DNA from: Pseudomonas sp. Leaf48
Lineage (GTDB): Bacteria > Pseudomonadota > Gammaproteobacteria > Pseudomonadales > Pseudomonadaceae
Assembly (NCBI RefSeq): GCF_001421885.1
Contig: NZ_LMLH01000001.1
Span: forward strand, 63,151 to 127,150
Direction: 5' to 3'
DNA: 64,000 nucleotides
In this document: piece by piece, positions 1 to 9,112 of the stretch
Numbering within the stretch: the first letter of the stretch is position 1
How the letters are laid out: each line of letters starts with the position of its first letter
Made by a program: the position numbers and the translations under genes
The notes under the pieces: model-generated
Databases searched by the model: none
What the model was told of the DNA's origin: nothing
Seen by the model: only the letters and a program-made list of their open reading frames with translations

Positions 1-1665
1 AACTTCAAAAGCGGCGAAACCTTCTCCAAGATCTTCAAGGGTATCCATGACCTTGAATTGAAATATGGCGATACCGGTGTTTTCGTCCGTGGCAAATACT
101 GGTACGACTTTGAGTTGAAAGACGAAAGCCGTCCGTTCAAGGACATCAGCGACGACAACCGCAAGGAAGGCGCCAAGTCCGCCGGCGGCCAGATCCTCGA
201 CGCCTTCGTCTACCACAACTACGCCATTGCCGATCAGCCGGGTTCCGTGCGTCTGGGCAAGCAGGTGGTGAGCTGGGGTGAAAGTACCTTCATCGGCGGT
301 GGCATCAACTCGATCAACCCGATCGACGTGTCCGCGTTCCGCCGTCCGGGTGCCGAGATCAAGGAAGGCCTGATTCCGGTCAACATGTTCTATGTGTCCC
401 AGAGCCTGACCGAAAACCTCTCGGGCGAAGCCTTCTACCAAATTGAATGGGACCAGACCGTCGTCGACAACTGCGGCACGTTCTTCTCACAGCCAGACAT
501 CGTTGCTGACGGCTGCAATAACAACCTGCGTGTGCTGAACAAGCGTTCGCAGATTCCGGCCATTGCCCTCGGACCTTTGGCCGCCAACGGCGTCGACGTC
601 AACAATGAGGGTGTTCTGGTACGCCGTGGCGCGGACCGCGATGCCCGTGATGGCGGCCAGTGGGGCGCGTCCTTGAAGTACATGTTCGACCCGCTGGACA
701 CCGAGTTCGGTGCCTACTTCATGAACTACCACAGCCGTGCGCCAATCTTCAGCGCCACCGGTGCGCCGCAGTCGGTCTACAACACCGCAGCAGGCCTGCC
801 AGGTCCGTTCGCCGCGCTGGCGCCACTGTTGGTGGCAGGTAATTCGCAATACTTCATCGAATATCCTGAAGACATCCGCCTCTATGGCCTGAGCTTCTCT
901 ACCACCCTGCCTACCGGTACGGCGTGGAGTGGTGAGGTCAGCTACCGTCCGAACGCACCGGTGCAGCTCAACTCCACCGACATTCTTTTCGCCGGTGTCC
1001 GTCCTATCGGCAATAACAACCCGAACAACCCGTTGACCAACGCATCGCTGCTTACCGGTGTGCCGGGTCAGGACCTGCACGGCTACCGTCGCAAGGAAAT
1101 CACCCAGTTCCAGACCACCCTGACGCACTTCTTTGATCAGGTGATGGGCGCGAGCCGTTTGACCTTGGTAGGCGAAGTGGGCGTGACCTACGTCGGCGGC
1201 CTGGAAAGCACCTCCGACGTGCGTTATGGCCGCGATCCGGTCTACGGTCCGGGCGAGTTGCCAGCCACTGGCGCGCTCGATACCTGCGTGGCGCTGAACA
1301 GCAGCACCATTAACGGGGCCGGCCCGGGTACGCCGACCAACAACCGCAGCCGCAACTGCGACAATGAAGGCTTCACCACCTCGACATCCTGGGGCTACCG
1401 CGGTCGCGCCATCTGGGAATACAACGACGTGTTCGCCGGTGTGAACCTCAAGCCTAACGTGGCCTGGTCCCATGACGTGGAAGGTTACTCCCCTGGCCCT
1501 GGCGGCAACTTCGAGGAAGGCCGTAAAGCGGTAAGCCTGGGTGTCGACGCCGAATACCAGAACACCTACACCGCGAGCCTGGCCTACACCAACTTCTTTG
1601 ACGGCAAGTACACCACTGTGGATGACCGCGACTTCGTTGCGCTCAGCCTCGGCGTGAACTTCTAA
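1..1665 (+). CDS. DUF1302 family outer-membrane protein (5' truncated by window)
   Basis: The reading frame is open from base 1, so the true start lies before the window; about 554 C-terminal residues are visible. The protein is rich in Tyr, Asn and Gly, with alternating polar and hydrophobic strands, and ends in ...LSLGVNF. A terminal Phe is typical of outer-membrane beta-barrels. This resembles DUF1302 proteins, which in Pseudomonas are usually encoded directly before a DUF1329 protein, as here (28-base gap). The family is thought to form an outer-membrane channel or lipid-handling barrel, but no substrate is established. Family assignment is fairly sure; function is inference. Confidence 0.8.
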   Translation, partial: NFKSGETFSKIFKGIHDLELKYGDTGVFVRGKYWYDFELKDESRPFKDISDDNRKEGAKSAGGQILDAFVYHNYAIADQPGSVRLGKQVVSWGESTFIGGGINSINPIDVSAFRRPGAEIKEGLIPVNMFYVSQSLTENLSGEAFYQIEWDQTVVDNCGTFFSQPDIVADGCNNNLRVLNKRSQIPAIALGPLAANGVDVNNEGVLVRRGADRDARDGGQWGASLKYMFDPLDTEFGAYFMNYHSRAPIFSATGAPQSVYNTAAGLPGPFAALAPLLVAGNSQYFIEYPEDIRLYGLSFSTTLPTGTAWSGEVSYRPNAPVQLNSTDILFAGVRPIGNNNPNNPLTNASLLTGVPGQDLHGYRRKEITQFQTTLTHFFDQVMGASRLTLVGEVGVTYVGGLESTSDVRYGRDPVYGPGELPATGALDTCVALNSSTINGAGPGTPTNNRSRNCDNEGFTTSTSWGYRGRAIWEYNDVFAGVNLKPNVAWSHDVEGYSPGPGGNFEEGRKAVSLGVDAEYQNTYTASLAYTNFFDGKYTTVDDRDFVALSLGVNF

Positions 1666-1693
1666 GCACTGCATTTTCAGGACGAACACACAT

Positions 1694-3058
1694 ATGAAAA
1701 TAACAAAGAGTCTGTTCCACGCCGGTGTTCTGGGGCTTTCGCTGCTGGCGACCAGCGTCATGGCGGCCGTGCCGGCAGCCGAAGCGGACAAACTGGGCAA
1801 GAGCCTGACCCCGATGGGTGCCGAAATGGCGGGTAACGCCGACAGTTCGATCCCTGCCTGGAAACCCATGGCAAAGAACGCCGGTACGGTCGACAGCAAA
1901 GGTTTCCTGTCCAATCCATACGCCAGCGAAAAGCCGTTGTTCACCATCACGGCGCAGAACGTCGACCAGTACAAGGCCAAGCTCGCCCCGGGCCAGTACG
2001 CGATGTTCAAGCGCTACCCGGAAACCTTCAAGATGCCGGTCTATCCGTCCCATCGTGGCGCTACCGTGCCCGATGACGTATTCGCCGCCATCAAGCGCAA
2101 CGCCACCAACACCAACCTGGTGTCGGGCGGCAATGGCTTGGAAAACTTCGAAACCGCGGTGCCGTTCCCTATTCCGAAGACCGGCGTTGAAGTCATCTGG
2201 AACCACATCACCCGCTATCGCGGTGGCAGCGTGACCCGCCTGGTAACCCAAGCCACGCCGCAGCCGAACGGCTCGTTCAGCCTGGTGTATTTCCAGGACC
2301 AGTTCGTGTTCCGCGACAAGATGAAGGACTACGACCCGAAAAACCCGGGCAATATCCTGTTCTACTTCAAACAGAAAGTGACCGCGCCGGCTCGTCTGGC
2401 CGGTGGTGTGCTGCTGGTGCACGAAACCCTCGACCAGGTTAAGGAACCGCGTTCGGCGTGGGTCTACAACGCCGGTCAGCGTCGTGTGCGTCGCGCCCCG
2501 CAAGTGTCCTATGACGGACCGGGTACCGCAGCCGACGGTCTGCGTACTTCCGATAACCTGGACATGTACAACGGTGCACCGGATCGTTACGACTGGAAAC
2601 TCGAAGGCAAGAAAGAGATGTACATCGCCTCCGACAGCTACAAACTCGACGATCCGACCCTCAAGTACACCGACATCATCAAGGCCGGTCACATCAACCA
2701 GGATCTGGCGCGTTACGAGCTGCGCCGGGTGTGGCATGTGGTCGCCACCTTGAAGGAAGGTCAGCGCCACATCTACGCCAAGCGTGACTTCTACATCGAC
2801 GAAGACACCTGGCAAGCTGCGGTGATCGACCACTATGACGGCCGTGGCCAACTGTGGCGCGTAGCCGAGGCACATGCCGAGAACTACTACGACAAGCAAG
2901 TGCCGTGGTATGCCCTCGAAACCCTGTACGACCTGCAATCGGGTCGCTACCTGGCCTTGGGCATGAAGAACGAAGAGAAGTCGGCGTATGACTTCGGCTT
3001 CCAGGCAACCACCAGCGACTTCACCCCTGCCGCCCTGCGCCAGGATGGTGTGCGCTAA
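1694..3058 (+). CDS. DUF1329 family periplasmic protein
   Basis: 454 residues. The N-terminus has a clear signal peptide (MKITKSLF, then a hydrophobic stretch, cleavage likely near VMA-AVPA), so the product is exported. The rest matches the DUF1329 pattern: a YFKQKVTAPARLAG segment, an RRVRRAP segment, DGLRTSDNLDMYNG and a C-terminal YDLQSGRYLA region. DUF1329 proteins have been compared with the LolA/LolB lipoprotein-carrier fold, suggesting a role in moving a lipid or hydrophobic ligand to the partner DUF1302 barrel. The start is ATG at 1694 behind AGGA. It is co-transcribed with the upstream gene and followed at once by a strong terminator. Confidence 0.85.
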   Translation: MKITKSLFHAGVLGLSLLATSVMAAVPAAEADKLGKSLTPMGAEMAGNADSSIPAWKPMAKNAGTVDSKGFLSNPYASEKPLFTITAQNVDQYKAKLAPGQYAMFKRYPETFKMPVYPSHRGATVPDDVFAAIKRNATNTNLVSGGNGLENFETAVPFPIPKTGVEVIWNHITRYRGGSVTRLVTQATPQPNGSFSLVYFQDQFVFRDKMKDYDPKNPGNILFYFKQKVTAPARLAGGVLLVHETLDQVKEPRSAWVYNAGQRRVRRAPQVSYDGPGTAADGLRTSDNLDMYNGAPDRYDWKLEGKKEMYIASDSYKLDDPTLKYTDIIKAGHINQDLARYELRRVWHVVATLKEGQRHIYAKRDFYIDEDTWQAAVIDHYDGRGQLWRVAEAHAENYYDKQVPWYALETLYDLQSGRYLALGMKNEEKSAYDFGFQATTSDFTPAALRQDGVR

Positions 3059-3090
3059 GGTGACATGAGTAGAGGCCGCACCCTCTGAAA

Positions 3091-3122
3091 AACGCCCCGA
3101 CTGGTTCGGGGCGTTTTTTTTT
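3091..3122 (+). terminator. Rho-independent terminator after the DUF1302-DUF1329 pair
   Basis: A perfect 10-bp stem (AACGCCCCGA paired with TCGGGGCGTT) with a five-base loop, followed by a run of eight or nine T. It lies 32 bases after the DUF1329 stop codon. Confidence 0.93.
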
Positions 3123-3160
3123 GACGTTGAAAAAGATCCTCGTTTTACCTGTAGGCACTG

Positions 3161-3205
3161 TGTAGGAGCTGTCGAGTGAAACGAGGCTGCGATCTTTTCG
3201 ATCAC
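3161..3205. repeat. Degenerate REP-like element upstream of the LuxR regulator
   Basis: TGTAGGAGCTG, a spacer, then GAGGCTGCGATCTTTTCGATC. This resembles the GGCTGCGATCTTTTGATC repeat type seen as a perfect palindrome at 15141-15213. It lies in the 261-base gap between the terminator and the regulator start, so it may sit near that gene's promoter. Confidence 0.55.
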
Positions 3206-3319
3206 GACGCGCAAGACTTTTTGTAGCCATTTGTAGCAATTACCTTCATTCCCTCGCCGATTACGGCTAGTCTGCGGACATCTGCAACGCCGCCACCGCA
3301 TTTCAAACAAGAGCCGGCT

Positions 3320-6058
3320 ATGACTGATTTGGCTATACCCCCAGGTTCTGCAACCGTTGCTGTCGCGACACTGGACGGGCGTTTTTTTCGCCCGCCATTG
3401 CCCGACGGCCATGTGCTGCGTCCGCGCCTGTGCGAGCGCCTGAGCGCTGGGCTGGGTGGCCGGTTGTTGCTGGTGAGTGCGCCTGCAGGGTTCGGCAAAA
3501 GTTCTTTGGCGGTGGAGTTCTGTCAGGCATTGCCGGCTCACTGGCAAAGCCTTTGGCTGGGCCTGAGCCCGCGAGACAATGACCCGGGGCGTTTTCTCGA
3601 ACGCCTGCTCGAAGGCCTCCAGGATTACTTTCCGGACCTGGGCAGGCAGTCTCTCGGGCTGCTGAAAATGCGCCAGCGCCATCAGCCGTTTGCCTTCGAA
3701 GAATGGCTGGACGGGCTGCTCGACGAACTGTCCGAACATCTGTCCATTGCGACGCCATTGCTGCTGGTGCTCGACGATTATCATCTGGCCCAAGGGCCGG
3801 TTCTGGATCGTTGCCTGCAGTTTTTCCTCAACCATCTTCCCGATGGCTTGCTGGTGATGGTCACCAGTCGGCAGCGCCCCGACTGGCATCTGGCGCGGTT
3901 GCGACTGTCGCGGCAACTGCTGGAGTTGCATGAGCAGGATTTGCGCCTGACCCACGATGAAGCCTTGAGCCTGCTCGATCGCCACAGCACTTCCTTGCGC
4001 GGGGAGGCGCTGGAAAACCTGATCCAGCGCAGCGAAGGCTGGGTTGCAGGCTTGCGCTTCTGGCTGCTGGCGGCCTCCGAAGCCGGCACCGATGGTGCGT
4101 TGCCCCAATCGTTGCATGGCGGGGAAGGGCTGATCCGCGACTATCTGCTTGAAGAGGTGATTGATTGCCTGCCTGCCGAGGTCCAGTCATTTCTCTATGA
4201 CACCGCACTTCAGGAGCGTTTTTGCAGCGAACTGTGCGACGCCGTTCGCGACGCCCATGACAGTGCCGAGATCCTGCGATTCCTGCTGGCCCATCAGGTG
4301 TTCCTGGTGCCCCTGGACGAGCATGGTCACTGGTATCGCTATCACCATCTGTTTTCCGACTTGTTGCGCACACGGCCAGCCTCCCAGTCGATGGTCCCGG
4401 CGGCCAGCCTGCACCTGCGAGCGTGCCGCTGGTTCAACGCCCAAGGGCTGCTCGACGAAGCGGTAGAGCAGGCCTTGCGTGCCGGCCATCTGGACGTCGC
4501 GGCGAATCTGGTACAAAACCTCTCTGAAGAACAACTGCTGGCCGAGCAGAATGTCGGCATGTTGCTGCGCTGGAAAATGGACTTGCCCGACAGCCTGCTG
4601 ATCAGCACGCCGCGCCTGATCGTGCTCTACAGCTGGGCCTTGGGCATGGCATGCCAGCTGGACGCCGCCGAAGAACTGGCCAGTCATTTGAGTCGCTTCC
4701 TGCCTGCACCGTCGGCGACCGCGCAAAGGTCCATGTTGGCGCAGTGGCTGGCGTTGAGTGGAATCATCGCCCGCGGGCGCGGCAATCGTGAACTCACGCT
4801 GCGTTATTGCGGCGAAGCGCTGGAAAGCCTGCCGTGCAAGCGCTACGGACAACGCCTGATGTGCCTCTCGACCTTGTCCAACCTGGCCATTGCCGATGGC
4901 GACTTGTGGCGTGCGCGGGGCCTGAATCGGGATTCGCTGGAATTGGCGCAACGGGTCGGCAATCCACTGTTCGAAGCGCTGGCCCACTACGACCGCGCCC
5001 GTGTCCTGCAGGCGCGGGGGGAAGTCTTTCGGGCGCTGGAGGAAGTCCGCCAGGGTTTACAGCGACTTCAGGGACTTTCCCCGCAACGTCTCTATGCCGT
5101 TCGCGCACGACTGACCCTGTACGAAGGCTTCCTGTTGGCGCAGCGACTGCAGCCACAAGCAGCCCGAGTGCGTTTACAGGCCGGTCTGAACGAGGCGCGG
5201 GCCTGCCGCGATATCAGCGTACTGATAGGTCACTGTGTCATCGCCAGGGTTGAAGGCAGCAGCGGCGAATTTGCCAAGGCCTTTGCCGAACTGGCCGAAG
5301 CCGAACGACTGATGCATATCTGGGATGTCCCGCCGATTTACTATCTGGCGATGATCACCTTGGTCAAATGCGAACTCTGGCTTGCCCAGGGACGCACCGA
5401 TCTGGCCGAAGCCTGGCTGTCACGATTGGGGCAGACCTACACCGGCGAGCACGCGGCGTCGCCCCCGGAATTCCACCCGCAGTTGCCTCTGCATATCGAA
5501 TTGCAACAAGCCTTGCTGGAGGTTATTCAGGGTCAACCGATGCTGGCCGAAGGGCGTTTGAATGCGCTGCTCGAACATGGCCAGAAAACCGGTCGGCAAA
5601 TGCTCAGTACCATGGCGCTGACTCAGAAAGTTGCGTTACTGCTGGGCAGCGGGCGCGAGCCCGAGGCACGCAAGGCCCTGGCTCAGGCACTGGACGTCGC
5701 AGGCGGAGGTGTGCTGCAACCCTTTGAAAGATTGCTGGCCGAGCATTCGGACTGGCTGCGGGCTCAGTTGCAACTCTGCCCGCCGACACCTGTTTCACAA
5801 AGCCTGATGGAAAAGTTGCCCATTATGGTCGTTCGCCCCGCAGTGGAAGCCAGTGCGACGGCAGAACAGCTCAGCATGCGTGAACTGGCGGTCCTGCGCC
5901 TGATCGCCCAAGGTTGCTCGAATCAGGAAATCAGCGATCAGCTATTTATCTCATTGCATACGGTCAAGACCCACGCCAGCCATATCAACAGCAAGCTTGG
6001 GGTGGAGCGGCGTACGCAGGCGGTGGCGCGAGCGAAGGAGCTGGGGGTACTGAGTTAA
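3320..6058 (+). CDS. LuxR family regulator, large ATP-binding (MalT-like, LAL) type
   Basis: 912 residues. A P-loop APAGFGKS lies at residues 54-61, and an acidic hydrophobic segment LLLVLDDYH about 90 residues later fits Walker B. The long middle region is alpha-helical and TPR-like, typical of the ligand-sensing part of MalT/AlkS regulators. The last ~65 residues form a LuxR helix-turn-helix (LSMRELAVLRLIAQG, SNQEISDQLFISLHTVKTH, ending in SKLGVERRTQAVARAKELG). LAL regulators are ATP- and inducer-dependent activators. The position behind the DUF1302/DUF1329 genes suggests, but does not prove, that it controls them. The start is ATG at 3320, with a weak upstream SD. Confidence 0.9.
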   Translation: MTDLAIPPGSATVAVATLDGRFFRPPLPDGHVLRPRLCERLSAGLGGRLLLVSAPAGFGKSSLAVEFCQALPAHWQSLWLGLSPRDNDPGRFLERLLEGLQDYFPDLGRQSLGLLKMRQRHQPFAFEEWLDGLLDELSEHLSIATPLLLVLDDYHLAQGPVLDRCLQFFLNHLPDGLLVMVTSRQRPDWHLARLRLSRQLLELHEQDLRLTHDEALSLLDRHSTSLRGEALENLIQRSEGWVAGLRFWLLAASEAGTDGALPQSLHGGEGLIRDYLLEEVIDCLPAEVQSFLYDTALQERFCSELCDAVRDAHDSAEILRFLLAHQVFLVPLDEHGHWYRYHHLFSDLLRTRPASQSMVPAASLHLRACRWFNAQGLLDEAVEQALRAGHLDVAANLVQNLSEEQLLAEQNVGMLLRWKMDLPDSLLISTPRLIVLYSWALGMACQLDAAEELASHLSRFLPAPSATAQRSMLAQWLALSGIIARGRGNRELTLRYCGEALESLPCKRYGQRLMCLSTLSNLAIADGDLWRARGLNRDSLELAQRVGNPLFEALAHYDRARVLQARGEVFRALEEVRQGLQRLQGLSPQRLYAVRARLTLYEGFLLAQRLQPQAARVRLQAGLNEARACRDISVLIGHCVIARVEGSSGEFAKAFAELAEAERLMHIWDVPPIYYLAMITLVKCELWLAQGRTDLAEAWLSRLGQTYTGEHAASPPEFHPQLPLHIELQQALLEVIQGQPMLAEGRLNALLEHGQKTGRQMLSTMALTQKVALLLGSGREPEARKALAQALDVAGGGVLQPFERLLAEHSDWLRAQLQLCPPTPVSQSLMEKLPIMVVRPAVEASATAEQLSMRELAVLRLIAQGCSNQEISDQLFISLHTVKTHASHINSKLGVERRTQAVARAKELGVLS

Positions 6059-6146
6059 GGAATTCTTCACGTTTCACATCCTGGGCGATGGACCGATACT
6101 CAAGTATGCGAAAATCGCCCGTCCCCGTTTATTCGAGCAGGCTCTG

Positions 6147-6788
6147 ATGTCCCAACAACCTTCCCTGATCCGCGAAACCTTCCCCGTCGGCCCTTTGCAG
6201 TGCAACTGCACGATCATCGGCGATCCGGTGACGAAAAAGGCGATTGTTGTCGACCCGGGTGGCAATCATGAACTGATCCTCGCGCGGCTCGATGCCCTGG
6301 GCCTGAAGGTGGTCAGCATCATCCACACTCATGCACACCTGGATCACTTCCTGGCTTCCGGTCAGCTTAAAGAGAAAACCGGTGCGACCCTGCATCTGCA
6401 TAAAGAAGATCAGTTTCTCTGGGATAACCTGGAAATGCAGTGCCAGATGTTCGGCGTTCCCTACACCCCGGTGCCATCCCCGGACCGCTGGCTGGCCGAT
6501 GATGAAGAACTGGCCTGCGGTTGCGGAGTGGCGCTGCATACGCCGGGTCACACGCCGGGTTCCATGAGCTTCTGGTTTTCAGACGCTAAACTGCTGATTG
6601 CCGGCGACACCTTGTTCCGTCGCGGAGTAGGGCGCACCGACCTGTGGGGCGGCGATCAGGCGACTATCGTGCGCTCGATCAAGCAGCGGATTTACACCCT
6701 CGACGAAGAAGCGACGGTGGTGACGGGGCATGGTCCGGATACTCGCCTGGGCGACGAAATGCGCGAGAACCCTTTTGTACGGGCTTGA
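6147..6788 (+). CDS. MBL-fold metallo-hydrolase (glyoxalase II-like)
   Basis: 213 residues. The metal-binding motif THAHLDH is at residues 61-67, with further ligands at His135 (HTPGHTPGS), Asp154 (IAGDTLF) and His195 (GHGPDT). This is the standard dinuclear-zinc set of the metallo-beta-lactamase fold. It is short, like E. coli YcbL (GloC), a type II glyoxalase that hydrolyses S-lactoylglutathione, and lacks the C-terminal helical domain of GloB. No signal peptide, so cytoplasmic. It stands alone between the LuxR gene and the OmpA-like gene. The hydrolase class is firm; the substrate is inferred. Confidence 0.88.
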   Translation: MSQQPSLIRETFPVGPLQCNCTIIGDPVTKKAIVVDPGGNHELILARLDALGLKVVSIIHTHAHLDHFLASGQLKEKTGATLHLHKEDQFLWDNLEMQCQMFGVPYTPVPSPDRWLADDEELACGCGVALHTPGHTPGSMSFWFSDAKLLIAGDTLFRRGVGRTDLWGGDQATIVRSIKQRIYTLDEEATVVTGHGPDTRLGDEMRENPFVRA

Positions 6789-6883
6789 TTTGTAACTCAC
6801 GGAATTTTTATCGCATCTAATGATCAAACGCCCGCAAAGGCCGATGGTCCATTGCACCATAGAATGCAAAGTAGGAGCTTTTC

Positions 6884-7588
6884 ATGTTCACCAAGCGTCG
6901 TTTGATTATTGTCGCTACCGCTGTGGCCTTGCTGTCTGGCTGCGCCTCGCCTAACCCTTACAATGAGCAGGGGCAGGCTGATGGCGGCTCCCAGGGCATG
7001 AGCAAGACCGCCAAGTACGGTGGTCTCGGCGCACTGGCCGGCGCTGTGGCGGGTGCCGCCATCAACCACGATAACCGTGGTAAAGGCGCGTTGATCGGTG
7101 CTGCGGTGGTCGGTGCTTCTGCTGCCGGCTACGGTTATTACGCCGACCAGCAAGAAAAGAAACTGCGCGCCAGCATGGCCAATACCGGTGTTGAAGTGCA
7201 GCGTCAGGGCGATCAGATCAAGCTGATCATGCCCGGCAACATCACTTTCGCCACCGATTCGGCGAACATCGCCCCAAGCTTCTATCAGCCGCTGAACAAC
7301 CTGGCGGGCTCGTTGAAAGAGTTCAACCAGAACCAGATCGAGATCGTCGGCTACACCGACAGCACCGGCAGCCGCCAGCACAACATGGACCTGTCCCAGC
7401 GTCGCGCCCAGAGCGTGGCCACCTACCTGACTTCGCAAGGCGTCAGCGGTGCCAACCTGAGTGCCCGTGGCGCCGGTCCGGATAATCCGGTTGCCAGCAA
7501 CGGCGATACCAATGGCCGGGCGCAGAACCGCCGTGTCGAGGTCAACCTCAAGGCGATCCCGGGCCAGCAGTATGGTGCCCAGCAGTAA
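6884..7588 (+). CDS. OmpA family lipoprotein with glycine-zipper segment
   Basis: 234 residues. A lipoprotein signal ends in LSGC with the acylated Cys at residue 20. Residues about 45-90 are Gly/Ala-rich (GGLGALAGAVAGAA, GKGALIGAAVVGAS), a glycine-zipper segment. The C-terminal half is an OmpA-like peptidoglycan-binding domain (NITFATDSANI, IVGYTDSTGSRQHNMDLSQRRAQSV, ending in GRAQNRRVEVNL). The layout matches YiaD-like proteins, which tether the outer membrane to the cell wall. It is monocistronic, with a terminator behind it. The start is ATG at 6884 behind GTAGGAG. Confidence 0.9.
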   Translation: MFTKRRLIIVATAVALLSGCASPNPYNEQGQADGGSQGMSKTAKYGGLGALAGAVAGAAINHDNRGKGALIGAAVVGASAAGYGYYADQQEKKLRASMANTGVEVQRQGDQIKLIMPGNITFATDSANIAPSFYQPLNNLAGSLKEFNQNQIEIVGYTDSTGSRQHNMDLSQRRAQSVATYLTSQGVSGANLSARGAGPDNPVASNGDTNGRAQNRRVEVNLKAIPGQQYGAQQ

Positions 7589-7641
7589 GGCTGGATTTCA
7601 GCAGTACCGTTGATGTCTGATTGAACCCCAGGCGTAAACAG

Positions 7642-7679
7642 AGCCCGCCCGATCCATATCAGATCAGGCGGGCTTTTTT
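7642..7679 (+). terminator. Rho-independent terminator after the OmpA-like gene
   Basis: AGCCCGCC and GATC pair with GATC and GGCGGGCT across a short loop, followed by six T. Confidence 0.9.
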
Positions 7680-7690
7680 GTGTTGCCTGT

Positions 7691-7793
7691 CTGGCCTCTT
7701 CGCGGGCAAGCCCGCTCCCACAGGGAACTCTGTCGTACACAAACCTTGTGGGAGCGGCGGTGCGACGATTCGACTTGCCCGCGAAGAGGCCAG
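7691..7793. repeat. REP doublet (REPIN 1)
   Basis: Two inverted copies of a REP motif. The left arm reads TCGCGGGCAAGCCCGCTCCC in reverse orientation. The right arm begins TGTGGGAGCGGCGG, has extra bases in the middle and ends ACTTGCCCGCGA. The flanks CTGGCCTCT and AGAGGCCAG also pair. It lies in the convergent gap between the OmpA-like gene and zapG. Confidence 0.85.
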
Positions 7794-7824
7794 TGTGGGC
7801 AACAGAAATATCGGATCAAAAACT

Positions 7825-7862
7825 AAAAAGCCCCCGGACAATCACTCATCCGGGGGCTTTTT
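7825..7862 (-). terminator. Terminator of zapG
   Basis: An 11-bp perfect stem (AAGCCCCCGGA with TCCGGGGGCTT), with A residues on the left that give a T run on the minus strand. It lies just beyond the zapG stop codon and could work in both directions. Confidence 0.85.
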
Positions 7863-7879
7863 GTGTCGCGCGAACCTGG

Positions 7880-8314
7880 TTACTTCTTCAGGCCATAATG
7901 CTCATCGAGCATGCCCGGCGCATTCGGGGCTTTCGGTGCGTAGTCGCGTGGCGGTTCCTGATTGCGCGGTGGCGTCAGGCGCTCGCGTGGTGCTTGCGTC
8001 GCATCGGCGTGCAGCGAGGCCAGCAGGCGTTGACGGGTCTGCTCGTCCAGGGCCAGGCGGTTGGCGCCCTCGGCGAGATGATCCTGCACTTCCTGATAGC
8101 TCTGGGTCAGCTTTTTAACCAGTGTTGCCGTGCTGTTGAAGTGTGTGACCACCTCATTCTGATAACTGTCGAAACGTTCCTGAATATCGTCCAGCTGGCG
8201 TTGTGTGCTGCTAGGCACGGCATTCGGCGCAAGGCGAGCGATCAGAAACCCAATGGCGACACCCACAACCAGGGCAAGAGTCGGTAACAACCAAACTAAG
8301 AGCGAGTGTTCCAC
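7880..8314 (-). CDS. zapG: ZapG/YhcB family membrane protein (DUF1043)
   Basis: 144 residues. One N-terminal membrane segment (LLVWLLPTLALVVGVAIGFL) is followed by an alpha-helical coiled-coil region (QRQLDDIQERFDSYQNEV, LVKKLTQSYQEVQDHLAEGA) and a Pro-rich disordered tail ending GMLDEHYGLKK. This is the layout of E. coli YhcB (ZapG), an inner-membrane protein linked to cell division and envelope growth. In E. coli it lies beside zapE and rplM; here zapE and rplM are also nearby. It is divergent from the alpha/beta hydrolase gene. Confidence 0.85.
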   Translation of the reverse strand: MEHSLLVWLLPTLALVVGVAIGFLIARLAPNAVPSSTQRQLDDIQERFDSYQNEVVTHFNSTATLVKKLTQSYQEVQDHLAEGANRLALDEQTRQRLLASLHADATQAPRERLTPPRNQEPPRDYAPKAPNAPGMLDEHYGLKK

Positions 8315-8458
8315 GAGTCCTTCCTCTATAAACGGCTTTGCTTTACGTTAACGGCTCGAACCTGCGCTGTATACCGCGATTCACTCGCAATAGATTGGCA
8401 CAGACAATTTGCTAGACGAGTCGACCCGATTCGAGGTCACGGAGTTCCTTCCTTGCTT

Positions 8459-9088
8459 ATGCGCGAAACACCTGTAGTGATTGACGGGCCGGTCGGCCAA
8501 TTGGAAGCCCTTTACCTGGATAACGAGCAGCCGCGTGGCCTGGCGCTGATCTGCCATCCGAACCCGGTGCAGGGCGGCACCATGCTCAACAAAGTGGTCT
8601 CGACCCTGCAGCGCACCGCGCGCGATGCCGGTTTGATTACCCTGCGTTTCAACTACCGCGGCGTCGGCGCCAGCGAAGGCTCCCACGACATGGGCACCGG
8701 TGAAGTCGACGATGCCCAGGCGGTGGCCGAGTGGTTTCGGGCCAGACACCCGGACTTGCCGCTGACCCTGTTCGGTTTTTCCTTCGGTGGTTTTGTTGCA
8801 GCAAGTCTCGGCGGGCGCCTTGAGGCCAAGGGCGAACAGATCAAGCACCTGTTCATGGTCGCACCGGCGGTCATGCGCCTGGGTGATCAGGATCAACTGC
8901 CGCAGAACGGCGAACTGACCCTGATCCAGCCGGAAACCGACGAAGTCATCGATCCGCAAGTCGTTTATCAATGGTCCGACAAGCTCGAACGCCCCCATGA
9001 GCTGCTGAAAGTGGCAGAATGCGGACACTTTTTTCATGGCAAGCTGACCGATCTCAAGGATCTGATCCTGCCGCGTCTCTCGAATTGA
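8459..9088 (+). CDS. Alpha/beta hydrolase
   Basis: 209 residues from ATG 8459. The nucleophile elbow GFSFGG is at 106-111 (Ser108), with a candidate acid near Asp161 and His190 (ECGHFFHG). The oxyanion region HPNPVQGGTM and the RFNYRGVGASEG segment match a group of small dienelactone-hydrolase-like proteins conserved in proteobacteria. I chose 8459 rather than an in-frame start at 8306: the product then begins with MRETPVVIDGPVGQLEA, the usual family start, and the longer form would overlap the divergent zapG start. trpS begins 24 bases downstream, probably co-transcribed. Substrate unknown. Confidence 0.85.
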   Translation: MRETPVVIDGPVGQLEALYLDNEQPRGLALICHPNPVQGGTMLNKVVSTLQRTARDAGLITLRFNYRGVGASEGSHDMGTGEVDDAQAVAEWFRARHPDLPLTLFGFSFGGFVAASLGGRLEAKGEQIKHLFMVAPAVMRLGDQDQLPQNGELTLIQPETDEVIDPQVVYQWSDKLERPHELLKVAECGHFFHGKLTDLKDLILPRLSN

Positions 9089-9112
9089 TTGCAGTCTGAC
9101 AAGCGATTACCC

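Noticed and set aside
1643..4117. An 824-codon open frame on the minus strand across the DUF1329 and LuxR genes
   Set aside because: The same GC-bias shadow effect. It crosses the strong plus-strand terminator and has no recognisable domain.
8306..8458. N-terminal extension of the alpha/beta hydrolase
   Set aside because: It would overlap the divergent zapG start and its translation is not like the family. ATG 8459 gives the normal N-terminus.
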